This document shows, piece by piece, positions 1 through 7,472 of a stretch of DNA of 46,719 nt (position 1 is its first letter; each line of letters begins with the position of its first letter). This DNA is from JACTOJ01 sp032335695. Lineage in GTDB: Bacteria; Bacillota; Clostridia; Clostridiales; Clostridiaceae. The translations under genes and the position numbers were made by a program. Below the pieces are notes generated by a model, which was given only the letters and a program-made list of their open reading frames with translations, had not been told where the DNA came from and made no database searches. The DNA lies in assembly GCF_032335695.1 (NCBI RefSeq), contig NZ_JACTOJ010000033.1, positions 1-46,719 on the forward strand. The letters are read 5' to 3'.

Positions 1-20
1 GTCATTTATGGATGAAAAGT

Positions 21-52
21 AAAAGCGCCATCACTTTCGCGATGACGGCTTT
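21..52 (-). terminator. Hairpin with T-rich tail beside the edge repeat
   Basis: Read on the minus strand, a stem of about 14 bp (CGTCATCGC pairing with GTGATGGCG, extended by AAAGC/GCTTT) closes a GAAA tetraloop and is followed by TTTTACTTTTC. It lies just beyond the palindromic repeat and would end minus-strand transcription leaving the truncated gene. It may instead belong to a larger repeat element, because the other edge copy is also followed by hairpins. Confidence 0.6.
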
Positions 53-62
53 ATTTTGTCAG

Positions 63-135
63 TTTTTCAGTGGCCTCCCCGAACTGAAGGAAGTTTTAAA
101 TCAGTGTAAAATCAACACTGATTTAAAACAGAGCC
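63..135 (-). repeat. Palindromic dispersed repeat, copy 1 (good copy)
   Basis: On the minus strand the module starts GGCTCTG. It continues with a perfect 14-bp inverted repeat (TTTTAAATCAGTGT at 94-107 against 115-128, loop of 7), then CTTCCTTCAG, TTCGGGGAGGCC and ACTGAAAAA. The same order of blocks occurs at 46551-46624 and, with small changes, at 31099-31161. This copy abuts and truncates the AAA-ATPase-like gene, so it is mobile or has mediated a rearrangement. I cannot assign it to a named insertion sequence. Confidence 0.85.
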
Positions 136-484
136 TATTATTTATATAATCTTCATAAGTTTTCATATTATCAGGTATCTCATTAAAGGATATATTTATC
201 ACATTATACTTATTTAAATGTTCAAGATAATTAGCGGATTTACTTATATTAAGATTATCAAATATATGTTTTGAATCTGTTTCTTTAGAATAATAAGCTG
301 CTAACATATGAATGGCACTTGATTTTCCAAAGCGTCTTGGTCTAGTTACACATACATACTTATCAGATGTTTCTATAACTTCACTTAACTTCTGGATAAG
401 TAAAGATTTATCCACAAAGTATTTGCTTCTGTATAGGTCTTTATAATTTTCTAAAGGTTTATTAGTATTTAAATATATAGTCAT
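101..484 (-). pseudogene. AAA-ATPase-like protein, N-terminal fragment cut by repeat
   Basis: The fragment matches the first part of the intact paralogue at 4810-6369: the shared opening IYLNTNKPxENY, then YFVDKS, then the P-loop-like VTRPRRFGKSSA, then NISFNE. After the residues YEDYIN the reading frame runs straight into the palindromic repeat and stops inside it. The Walker B, central and nuclease-like C-terminal regions are therefore missing. An ATG at 484 with the ribosome site GGGGTGAGG five bases upstream is the likely start; the frame stays open to 559, but the paralogue begins at the equivalent place. About 120 of roughly 520 residues remain, so it is very unlikely to work as an ATPase. 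Confidence 0.85.
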
Positions 485-656
485 AACCTCACCCCATTCA
501 TTTAAATTATTCAAAGAAACTATGTTTTTCTTATTTAAATTATTTATGGTACAATTCACCCTACCTACTGAACGATTTCGGATATTTTCCTGTAGGCATT
601 ACTAATACTGTCCATAAAAATTAAATTTCTTGTTTTTCACATAGAAGTTAATAGCA

Positions 657-697
657 AAGAAAAAAGTGCCTCATCCTGCAAAGAGTAGCACTTTTCC
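657..697 (-). terminator. Terminator after the truA-like gene
   Basis: AAAAGTGC and GCACTTTT form a stem around an 18-base loop, with a T-run on the minus-strand side. The position fits the end of the truA-like transcript. The A and T tracts on both sides make it potentially bidirectional. Confidence 0.7.
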
Positions 698-768
698 TTA
701 ATTGATATTCAATTAATTTCATCCAATAGTCCTAAAACAAAATTATATACTTAAATATAACCTGTGAG

Positions 769-1515
769 CTAATATTCAACGCTTAATAAGCAAAGCGCAT
801 CTGCACTAGCTTTATGGCCTACATCCTTCGTATCCTTAGACTCAAAAGCTTTCTCAATTATATTCATAGGTAATTGACCAAGCCCCACTTGAATTAATGT
901 ACCCACTATTACTCTTTCCATATTCAATAAAAATCCATTTGCTTTCATAGTAATAATAATTTCATTTGTAGTTTCCCTCACATCAACAGAAAGCACTCTT
1001 TTTATTGGGTTCTTTGTTTTTCTATTAGTAGTAAAAGCTAAGAAATCATGTTCACCTACAAGGTTCTTTGCAGCTTTTTTACTTTTAGCAACATCTATTA
1101 TTTGATTCATTAAGTTAACATATTGTCTCTCAAACAAAGGACGATTTGGGGCATCTTTCTTCCATAATCGATATTCATAAGTTGCACTTTTCATTAAATA
1201 TCTACTATGAAATCTTTCATCAGCAGTTTCTACTGACAATATAATGATATCCTCCGTTAAATATTTCTCCAAATAATCGAAAATTTCTTTTTCGCTTAAC
1301 CTATCATCTGGCGCTATAAAATTAACAATTTGTCCTTTAGCATGTACTCCCGCCTCGGTGTTAACCGCACCAATCACCTCTACCTCTTTTTCATAGAGCT
1401 TTGCTAATATCAATTCTAACTTGCCTTGAATACTCTTTTCCAAGTTATCTTTTGATTTATTAAACCCCATATATTTTCTGCCATCATATGCTATCATCAT
1501 CTTATAATTTTGCAT
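769..1515 (-). CDS. TruA-family pseudouridine synthase paralogue with altered active site
   Basis: The 248-residue length and overall order fit TruA, which isomerises uridines 38-40 of the tRNA anticodon arm. Visible family features are AYDGRKYMGF near residue 9, SIQGKLE near residue 28, GEHDFLAFT near residue 151 and NGFLLNMERVIVGTL near residue 193. The catalytic motif, normally GRTDAGVHA, reads VNTEAGVHA here: the Arg is Asn and the catalytic Asp is Glu. That Asp is known to be the essential nucleophile of the family. The protein may therefore bind RNA without catalysis, or have shifted chemistry. The start is the ATG preceded by AAAAGGAGAG. It stands alone, and clostridia usually carry another, canonical truA elsewhere. 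Family assignment is firm; activity is doubtful. Confidence 0.85.
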   Translation of the reverse strand: MQNYKMMIAYDGRKYMGFNKSKDNLEKSIQGKLELILAKLYEKEVEVIGAVNTEAGVHAKGQIVNFIAPDDRLSEKEIFDYLEKYLTEDIIILSVETADERFHSRYLMKSATYEYRLWKKDAPNRPLFERQYVNLMNQIIDVAKSKKAAKNLVGEHDFLAFTTNRKTKNPIKRVLSVDVRETTNEIIITMKANGFLLNMERVIVGTLIQVGLGQLPMNIIEKAFESKDTKDVGHKASADALCLLSVEY

Positions 1516-1667
1516 TTTTGCTCTCCTTTTCCTAAAGACCAGTTAATCTATTTTATCATATATTAAGATAGGTTCATATATGGTATACTATGCTAAACAA
1601 AAACTATCTTCACTATAACAATTTTGTATGATATTTAAAGAGAGGTAAATTCATATGAGTCAATGAA

Positions 1668-2420
1668 ATGACTCATTCATTATTAGCTATGCCAAATGTT
1701 AGCAAGGATATTTGGACAGCCAGTGATGCTTCCATAGAAAAAGGAGAAGTCAATCACCATAGCTTTAATTCTCGAAGAATATGGAGCTACACTCCCTTCA
1801 ATTATAAGGAAAGTTCTGATGCCTTTAATTTATTAGTGCTTACAGATGGCTTTGATTACCTAAATTATCTTTCTGCAAAAGAAGTACTTGATAATCTTAT
1901 TTATAAAAAAATAATTCCTCCCACAGTAGCCATTTTTATTGATAACCATAAGGACAGATTTCAGGAATTAACTTGTAATGAAGGTTTTTCAAGCTACATT
2001 TCAAAAGAGCTTATACCTTGGATTTGGAATAATTTCAAAGTAACCCAGAACCCACAAGATACAGTGATTGGAGGCTTTAATCTCGGCGCTCTAACTGCTA
2101 CCTATTTAGCCTATAAGCATCCAAATATATTTGGAAATGCCCTTGCTCAATCAGCATCCTTTTGGTGGAACTCAGAATGGCTCACCCAAATGGTGAAAAG
2201 CTCTGATACTCTGCCCGTTAAATTTTACTTGAATGTAGGCATATTTGAGAATAAGCCCTACGATACGGAGCCTATTATGATGGATGCCATAAACAATATG
2301 TATAATGTTTTGCTCTCTAAAGGCTATGAGATTAAATATGAGCAGTTTCAGTCCGGACATGATTATTTATCTTGGGGTGAAACCTTAGCTAAGGGACTAA
2401 TCTATTTCATGGGAAAATAA
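1668..2420 (+). CDS. Enterochelin-esterase-like alpha/beta hydrolase, nucleophile missing
   Basis: The 250 residues match the esterase (Fes/PF00756) fold: RIWSYTPFNY near the start, TVAIFIDN, ELIPWIWNNF, HPNIFGNALAQSASFWW and a C-terminal SGHDYLSW holding the usual catalytic His. The nucleophile elbow, normally GxSxG, reads GGFNLG, so the serine is Asn. The N-terminal domain of Fes-type enzymes is absent, and the strand before RIWSYTP is shorter than usual. The start is odd: the best ribosome site (AGAGAGG) precedes an ATG at 1655 that reads only three codons (MSQ) before a stop, while this frame begins at 1668 inside the small hairpin ATGAGTCA/TGACTCAT. I read it as a decaying or repurposed gene, expression uncertain. 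Confidence 0.7.
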   Translation: MTHSLLAMPNVSKDIWTASDASIEKGEVNHHSFNSRRIWSYTPFNYKESSDAFNLLVLTDGFDYLNYLSAKEVLDNLIYKKIIPPTVAIFIDNHKDRFQELTCNEGFSSYISKELIPWIWNNFKVTQNPQDTVIGGFNLGALTATYLAYKHPNIFGNALAQSASFWWNSEWLTQMVKSSDTLPVKFYLNVGIFENKPYDTEPIMMDAINNMYNVLLSKGYEIKYEQFQSGHDYLSWGETLAKGLIYFMGK

Positions 2421-2472
2421 CTATTTTTCTATTCCTTCAATAGTCCTAAAGCGAAATAAGTGTTCCAAAGAT

Positions 2473-2705
2473 GGGGCTGTTGCACAATGATGATAAAATT
2501 ATTTTAATGAGAAATAGATAAGAACAAATTAAGGATTAAAGAGTAAGAATTAAAAGTGAAGGTAAAAATTCAGCCTTGTTGAATTTATTATAAATTTATA
2601 ATTTAAAGAAATCGGCTCATAAAGAGACGATTTCCTCAATAACTATTAATTTTTACCTCTTACTTCTTAATTGAATAGAATAAATAATCTTTTTGCGACA
2701 GCCCC
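2473..2705. mobile_element. MITE-like element with 15-bp terminal inverted repeats
   Basis: This 233-bp block begins GGGGCTGTTGCACAA and ends TTTTGCGACAGCCCC, which match at 13 of 15 positions when inverted. The inner flanks (around GAAGGTAAAAATT on the left and AATTTTTACCTC on the right) also pair, so the whole element can fold into a long imperfect hairpin. It has no coding capacity. An AT dinucleotide flanks both ends and may be a short target duplication. The GGGGCTGTYGCA end recurs at 18204. A full transposase-bearing partner would have to be elsewhere in the genome. Confidence 0.8.
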
Positions 2706-2714
2706 ATTTACTAT

Positions 2715-3125
2715 TTATATTATAATCCCTTCAAAATGATCCATTTCATGTTGAATTATTTGTGCTGTAAATTCCGTAAACACTTGCTTTTGCTTCTTAA
2801 AATTTCTATCTAGATACTCCACCTCTATGATTTCATATCTCTTTGTTTTTCTAAAGCCAATTAATGATAAACAACTTTCTTCTGTATCATAGGGCTTTTC
2901 TTTCTTTAAAATAGCTGGATTTATCATTGGTACAATAAGGCTGCCCACAGCAAATACCAATATACGCTTTTTTACTCCAATCATGTTTCCAGCCAGCCCG
3001 ACACAATGCTGTAAATTCGCCCTTAAGGTATCTATTAAATCCTCAACTACAGCCATATCCTTTTTAGTTGCCTCTTCTGATTTTTGTCCTAAAAATAGCA
3101 CATCTTTTACAATTGGTTTTATCAT
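2715..3125 (-). CDS. def: Peptide deformylase-like protein
   Basis: Deformylases remove the formyl group from the N-terminal Met of nascent proteins, using a metal held by one Cys and two His. The metal ligands are all visible: ESCLSL (motif EGCLS, Cys near residue 84) and QHEMDH (HExDH, near residues 125-129). Motif I, normally GxGLAAxQ, reads CVGLAGNMIG, so the Gln that helps stabilise the transition state is Met. At 136 residues it is slightly short, as in the divergent second deformylases of Firmicutes. The start has GAGAGG eight bases upstream. It follows a small ORF by 20 bases and was probably co-transcribed with it. Activity is plausible but may be altered. Confidence 0.8.
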   Translation of the reverse strand: MIKPIVKDVLFLGQKSEEATKKDMAVVEDLIDTLRANLQHCVGLAGNMIGVKKRILVFAVGSLIVPMINPAILKKEKPYDTEESCLSLIGFRKTKRYEIIEVEYLDRNFKKQKQVFTEFTAQIIQHEMDHFEGIII

Positions 3126-3144
3126 TTTTTATACCTCTCTACAG

Positions 3145-3330
3145 TTATGCTAGTAATTTCCCTTCCAAAAAAGAGCATTTCAAATATTCTGGACTGCTAT
3201 AATATACCGATGAGTTAAAATCTGAAATTTTATCACTAATAAATGACGAAAACACCTTATACATACAATCTACTATATCATCCTGTTCTGAACATACATA
3301 GAACAAATCATTTTTGTGATTATCATTCAT
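3145..3330 (-). CDS. Small hypothetical protein upstream of deformylase
   Basis: The 61-residue ORF begins with an ATG preceded by GAGAGGAG and ends 20 bases before the deformylase start, so the two look like one transcript. The protein is acidic and polar with several aromatic residues; it contains two internal Cys (VCSEQDD, VDCMYK) and a third in LKCSFLEGK. There is no signal peptide or membrane helix. I do not recognise a named family. The good ribosome site and tight spacing argue that it is a real gene. Confidence 0.55.
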   Translation of the reverse strand: MNDNHKNDLFYVCSEQDDIVDCMYKVFSSFISDKISDFNSSVYYSSPEYLKCSFLEGKLLA

Positions 3331-3477
3331 TTATGATTTCACTCCTCTCAAATTTAAGACAATCCAGTGCCTTTATTATATCATTATGAAGGAATATTTT
3401 TTGTAATTATCAGATACTTGTTATTATTGAAAAAATTTTATGATGAGAGTATACTATTATTAATTTAATAGAAATAA

Positions 3478-3711
3478 GACGATGATAGAGACAGTAGACA
3501 ATTTTGAAAGATCGCAGCGAGCTGGGAATGGTGTAAGCCCAGTATTGATTAGATTTTGTTGAACATCCCTCTGGAGTTTTAGACCGAATTTTAAGTAGGT
3601 TCTCACGGTTTTCTGCCGTTAATAGGAACGCATATGTTGGTATGCTGTATCGGGTGGTATAACGAAATATAAGCTTTCGTCCTGTTATAGGGACGAGAGC
3701 TTTTCTTTTTT
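3478..3711 (+). promoter_or_regulatory. T-box riboswitch leader, probable isoleucine specifier
   Basis: The order of T-box elements is clear: GATGATAGAGACAG at the base of stem I, GCGAGCTGGGAATGGTG in the distal part, a specifier region GAACATCCCTCTGGAG, a stem III (ACGG/CCGT) and the T-box core GGGTGGTATAACG at 3652-3664. A terminator follows (AAGCTTTCGTCC against GGACGAGAGCTTTT, T-run to 3711). Aligning GAACATCCCTCTGGAG with GAAGGTAGCTTTGGAG of the valS leader puts ATC (3565-3567) where valS has GTA, so uncharged tRNA-Ile is the likely ligand. TGGT in the core fits an A73 discriminator. The first downstream genes are a 24-codon ORF and a methyltransferase. Confidence 0.88.
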
Positions 3712-3752
3712 ATACCGCAAAATTGGAAATTCATTTTTGTGAGGTGATGTTA

Positions 3753-3827
3753 ATGAGTGAAGGAGACATAAGCCACATATTTTATATAAAAACTGAAGGA
3801 AATAAAAATTATATTAGGAGTGATTGA
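3753..3827 (+). CDS. 24-residue ORF between T-box and methyltransferase
   Basis: An ATG with a strong GTGAGGTGA ribosome site opens a 24-codon frame starting MSEGDISHIFYIK, ending two bases before the methyltransferase ATG at 3829. The spacing suggests translational coupling. It could be a short peptide controlling the next gene, or the remnant of the gene the T-box once served. The sequence is not rich in isoleucine (four of 24), so it is not an obvious attenuator peptide. Confidence 0.35.
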   Translation: MSEGDISHIFYIKTEGNKNYIRSD

Positions 3828-3828
3828 T

Positions 3829-4665
3829 ATGCATTATAACCCGGAAAATACAAAAAAACATTATAACAAGTACGGAAATAGAGAGTGGGAAAGACTAGAA
3901 AAGGATAGATTAGGTGACCTACTATATCAGGTACATCTTGATATACTAAAACGCCATATATCTAAATCAGACAGTGTTATTGAATTGGGCGCTGGAGCAG
4001 GAAGATTCACAAAAGATATTGTTAATCTGGCTGATTCCTTAGTAACCTCTGATTTATCCCCTGTACAAATCGAAATCAACAAAAATAAAATGGAGGAACT
4101 TGGATTAGCTGATAAAGTGAAAGCTTTCGTGAATTTAGATATCTCCAATTTAGAAAGCATAGAATCCAACACATATGATGTTGCTGTATGTATTGGTGGT
4201 CCTATAAACTATTTATTTGATAAGGAAGAAAACGCTATAAATGAAATGCTGAGAATACTAAAGCCTAAGGGTAAGTTGATCCTCGGCTCTATGTCCTTAG
4301 TAGGTGCATTAATGTATTATCTCGGTGGTGTAATCTATGAAAAAGGTCTGTTTGGAATTGACGCCACTGAATGGATATTTTCCACTGGCCTGCAAGATGA
4401 AGAGCATTATCCAGTAGCGAATAAGCATTATGTACACATGATGACCAGTAAGGATCTTGATGCTTTGTTCCAAGGAAAATCGGTAAAAATACTGGAAAAG
4501 AGTTCTGCGGGCTTGTTTATGCATTCACAGGAAGAAACTTTATCAAAAGCCAAGGAAGACGATGAATTATGGGAACTCCTAATAAGAAAAGAGATTGAAT
4601 TTACTAAATTGCCAGGTACTCTAGACTGCGGCATGAACATTATTTATGTAGTGGAAAAGCTTTAG
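3829..4665 (+). CDS. Class I SAM-dependent methyltransferase
   Basis: The Rossmann-like SAM fold is shown by motif I VIELGAGAGRFT (about residue 47), an acidic end of strand 2 in TSDLSP, a motif II region with DVAVCIGGPINYLF, and a post-motif LRILKPKGKLILGS. The length of about 278 residues fits small-molecule methyltransferases of the ubiE/methyltransf_11 type; the substrate cannot be read. I start at the ATG 3829 because AGGAG lies eight bases before it; a GTG at 3820 is in frame. Control by the upstream T-box suggests a link with isoleucine or branched-chain amino acid supply. A terminator follows. Confidence 0.85.
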   Translation: MHYNPENTKKHYNKYGNREWERLEKDRLGDLLYQVHLDILKRHISKSDSVIELGAGAGRFTKDIVNLADSLVTSDLSPVQIEINKNKMEELGLADKVKAFVNLDISNLESIESNTYDVAVCIGGPINYLFDKEENAINEMLRILKPKGKLILGSMSLVGALMYYLGGVIYEKGLFGIDATEWIFSTGLQDEEHYPVANKHYVHMMTSKDLDALFQGKSVKILEKSSAGLFMHSQEETLSKAKEDDELWELLIRKEIEFTKLPGTLDCGMNIIYVVEKL

Positions 4666-4695
4666 ATATTCATCAATACGATAGTGTTACTTATA

Positions 4696-4737
4696 AAAAA
4701 TAGTAGCCCCGTGCTCAAATGGATGGCTACTATTTTT
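4696..4737. terminator. Bidirectional terminator between convergent genes
   Basis: AAAAATAGTAGCC and GGCTACTATTTTT form a 13-bp stem around a 16-base loop, with A and T tracts on both sides. It lies between the plus-strand methyltransferase and the minus-strand AAA-ATPase-like gene, so it can serve both. Confidence 0.85.
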
Positions 4738-4809
4738 AATCAAATATTAAATAGTGATACTACTAGAATTGTATACTATAGGGTGCTATATCAAGCACCT
4801 ATCTCAATA

Positions 4810-6369
4810 TCAAATTTCCTCAATTTTGCATCTGTGATTCTTACTCTTTGAATCATAGCATATTGCTACTGCCAGCACTTTACTTCCTTTATCTTCTTTT
4901 CTGAACTTCTCCACATATTCTTTTTCTCTAATTTGATTTATTGCTGTTTCTGGATCTTCATCCTTTTTCAATTCAACTATAAAAGGAACATCGTTTTTTC
5001 TCCTTGGATGAAAGGTAAAATCTGCATAGCCTTTCCCCGTCTTTTCCTCACGCTCTACTCTATAGATATCTCTAGCTGAAATATACGCCAATGTTAATAC
5101 GCATGAAAGGCTATTTTCGTCATTATATTGAAGTATTGGTACTTCTGAATTGTGAATGTCATGCAATATCTCTTCTACAGTATCTACATCTCCTTTGATT
5201 GTTGCCTTTAGCATTTTCCTTGAATTATCAATTATATCTGCAACATATCCGAAAGATCTGTCCCCTAAGGCTCTTTCAAATTCCTTCATAAGTTCTCGGT
5301 TAGGAATTTTCAAATATCCATCATGATAAGACAAAAAACCCAGCACTATCATAGCAGAATATGTTTCCTCTTTGTTTCTTGGAGCTCCCTGACCAGCTCT
5401 AAAATCTTCATCAATAAAAATATCGATTTCTTCTCCTGAAACCATTTCTATGACATCATCTCTAATTTCCGAGATGTTATATTTAAGTAACTCCGCAACT
5501 TCATCCATAGCTCCAGTGTTAGTCCAGTAACTTTCACAATAATTATTTTGAAGTGCCTTTACGACAGATCTTGGATTATATATTTTTATTCCTTTAGCCG
5601 TTAAGTATCCATTATACCAGCTCTCTAGTTCTTCAAATTTAACACTTTTATTTTTACTGCAAAGCTCTGTAACTTCTTCTTCCGTAAATCCAAAATACTC
5701 ATCAAATATTCTATCTTTCAAAAAAGTAAACTCATCAAACATGTTTAACGCTGAACCGCTGGAATATTTTTTTATTGGAAGAACTCCTGTCATATAAACC
5801 AAGGATACGTAAGGCTGATCTTTCAAGAGGTTTCTCAAAAACTCCAAAAAGTCATTTTGATTTTCCTCAAAAAGATTGTTAGCAAAGATATAGTCCCATT
5901 CATCAAATATAAAAATAAACTTATCTTTTGTATCATATAGCATTGAGCTTAAATTAAAGTAATCATCTGGGTTAATATGAGGGTGTTTTTCAGATATATC
6001 TTTTTTAATTGTATCACTTATCATCTTCATATAAGCTTCATAAGTATTCCCTTTATCAGATCTTTCATTAAAGGATATATTAATTACATTATGCTTATTA
6101 ATATGTTCATCATAAGTTAGTACTTTACTTATATTGAGATGGCTAAATAATTTCCTTGCATCTATCGCTTTGGAGTAATAAGCTCCTATCATATCGGCAA
6201 CACTAGATTTTCCAAAGCGCCTTGGTCTTGTTACACATATATATTTACTCTTTGTAGCTATTTTTTGATTAAGCAATGCTATCATTGAAGATTTATCTAC
6301 AAAATACTCCTCATTTACAAGCTCTCTATAATTTTCAAAAGGTTTATTAGTATTTAAATATATAGACAC
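4810..6369 (-). CDS. AAA-ATPase-like / PD-(D/E)XK nuclease-fold protein
   Basis: About 519 residues. The N-terminal AAA-ATPase_like domain has VTRPRRFGKSSV (P-loop-like, about residue 50) and FIFIFDEWDYIF (Walker B, about residue 155). The C-terminal domain resembles the DUF1703/PDDEXK_9 group: GYADFTFHP, then FIVELKKDED, giving the D...ExK pattern of nuclease-like folds. This family is highly multiplied in clostridia and Bacteroidetes and its function is not established; defence or mobile-element roles have been suggested. I choose the GTG at 6369, which follows AAGGGAG and matches the start region of the truncated paralogue at 484; the frame is open to an upstream ATG at 6414. It is a single-gene unit. 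Confidence 0.85.
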   Translation of the reverse strand: MSIYLNTNKPFENYRELVNEEYFVDKSSMIALLNQKIATKSKYICVTRPRRFGKSSVADMIGAYYSKAIDARKLFSHLNISKVLTYDEHINKHNVINISFNERSDKGNTYEAYMKMISDTIKKDISEKHPHINPDDYFNLSSMLYDTKDKFIFIFDEWDYIFANNLFEENQNDFLEFLRNLLKDQPYVSLVYMTGVLPIKKYSSGSALNMFDEFTFLKDRIFDEYFGFTEEEVTELCSKNKSVKFEELESWYNGYLTAKGIKIYNPRSVVKALQNNYCESYWTNTGAMDEVAELLKYNISEIRDDVIEMVSGEEIDIFIDEDFRAGQGAPRNKEETYSAMIVLGFLSYHDGYLKIPNRELMKEFERALGDRSFGYVADIIDNSRKMLKATIKGDVDTVEEILHDIHNSEVPILQYNDENSLSCVLTLAYISARDIYRVEREEKTGKGYADFTFHPRRKNDVPFIVELKKDEDPETAINQIREKEYVEKFRKEDKGSKVLAVAICYDSKSKNHRCKIEEI

Positions 6370-6467
6370 TTTACTTTCTCCCTTCACATTACTCAATTTA
6401 TTTACATACCTCATACAGTAACTACAATAATTATATCATAATCAAAGGATTTCTTTTAATAGAACCC

Positions 6468-6935
6468 TTATTTCACCCCAGTGCTTCCAAAGCCGCCTCT
6501 ATCTGCATTTCCAAAGGAATCTACTTCCTCAAATTCTATAGCTGGCATTACTTCCATTATTCTAAACTGGCCTATCTTATCTCCTTTTCTTATCCAAGTG
6601 CCTGCCTCTTCTATTCCTTCTGAATTTTTTTCAACGTGCTTGCCCTGCAAACAAAATGCAGGCATATGCCACTGATCATTGTCGCCTATGTAGGTATCAT
6701 CCACAACTCCTACTGAGTTAGTTTGTATTATTCCCCAAGTTTTAAAGGTGGAGCTTCTTGGTGCTAAATGAGCCTCCCAGCCTTGAGGCAATTCCAAAGC
6801 AAAGCCTAGCGGAATCATGGCTCTCTCTCCAAGCTTTACGAATACATCTTTATTTGAATACACATCGATCCAATTCCCTTTTTCTATCTTTTTTAACTTA
6901 GTTGCACCTTCGAAATATTTTATTCTTATTTTCAT
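6468..6935 (-). CDS. dut: dUTP diphosphatase (dUTPase)
   Basis: Hydrolyses dUTP to dUMP and pyrophosphate, keeping uracil out of DNA and feeding dTMP synthesis. All five trimeric dUTPase motifs are present in order: WIDVYSNKD, PRSSTFKTWG, NSVGVVDDTYIG with the catalytic Asp, GDKIGQFRI, and the glycine-rich RGGFGSTG at the C terminus that closes over substrate. At 155 residues it has the normal size. The variant spacing (an insertion around the GDNDQWHMPAF segment) is typical of a Firmicute and phage-like branch. Its ATG overlaps the stop of the upstream acetyltransferase by four bases, so the two are translated together. Confidence 0.92.
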   Translation of the reverse strand: MKIRIKYFEGATKLKKIEKGNWIDVYSNKDVFVKLGERAMIPLGFALELPQGWEAHLAPRSSTFKTWGIIQTNSVGVVDDTYIGDNDQWHMPAFCLQGKHVEKNSEGIEEAGTWIRKGDKIGQFRIMEVMPAIEFEEVDSFGNADRGGFGSTGVK

Positions 6936-7405
6936 AATATATCCAGCTCCATTCTTCTGTTCCTAGTTTTCATACCCAAAGCTTCATAAAAGCCTAGGGC
7001 ATCTTTATTGAACTCCCATACTGAAAGCTGAATAGACTCAGCCTTCTGAGTTTTAACATACTCCATAATATGTTCAAATAAGCTTTTACCTATGCCTTTT
7101 CTTTTCATATTTGCATCAACACAAAAATCATCTATGTAAGCATATTTTTTATGCTTTATCATGCTGAAGCTCAGCGTTTCCGTCATTCTCACTATAGCAT
7201 AAGCTGCTATTTTTCCATCCCACTCTGCAACAAAAAGCTTATCTTCTCCATCAATTACAGCTTTAAAGCGCTCTTTTTTCATTGGTTCTTCCACATCGCA
7301 GTAAACATCCGGTCTATTCTTCAAATGAAGCCTATGGACTTGCATAACTAAATAAGCTACTGCTTCATAGTCCTCGTAGCAGCATTCTCTTATTTTCAAA
7401 CTCAT
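6932..7405 (-). CDS. GNAT-family N-acetyltransferase
   Basis: The 157-residue protein has a GNAT fold. Strand 4 is YIDDFCVDANMKRKGIGKSL, with the acetyl-CoA pyrophosphate loop RKGIGK (about residue 102). The end is typical: DALGFYEALGMKTRNRRMELDI. The substrate is unknown; acceptors in such stand-alone proteins include amino groups of proteins, antibiotics and metabolites. It is the first gene of a two-gene unit with dut, overlapping it by ATGA. A degenerate copy of the palindromic repeat lies 68 bases upstream of its start. Confidence 0.88.
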   Translation of the reverse strand: MSLKIRECCYEDYEAVAYLVMQVHRLHLKNRPDVYCDVEEPMKKERFKAVIDGEDKLFVAEWDGKIAAYAIVRMTETLSFSMIKHKKYAYIDDFCVDANMKRKGIGKSLFEHIMEYVKTQKAESIQLSVWEFNKDALGFYEALGMKTRNRRMELDIL

Positions 7406-7472
7406 AAAAATTCACCTCTGATGGTTAAAATATATCATAATTTAACAATAAACTCTATACCCTTTATTTCAA

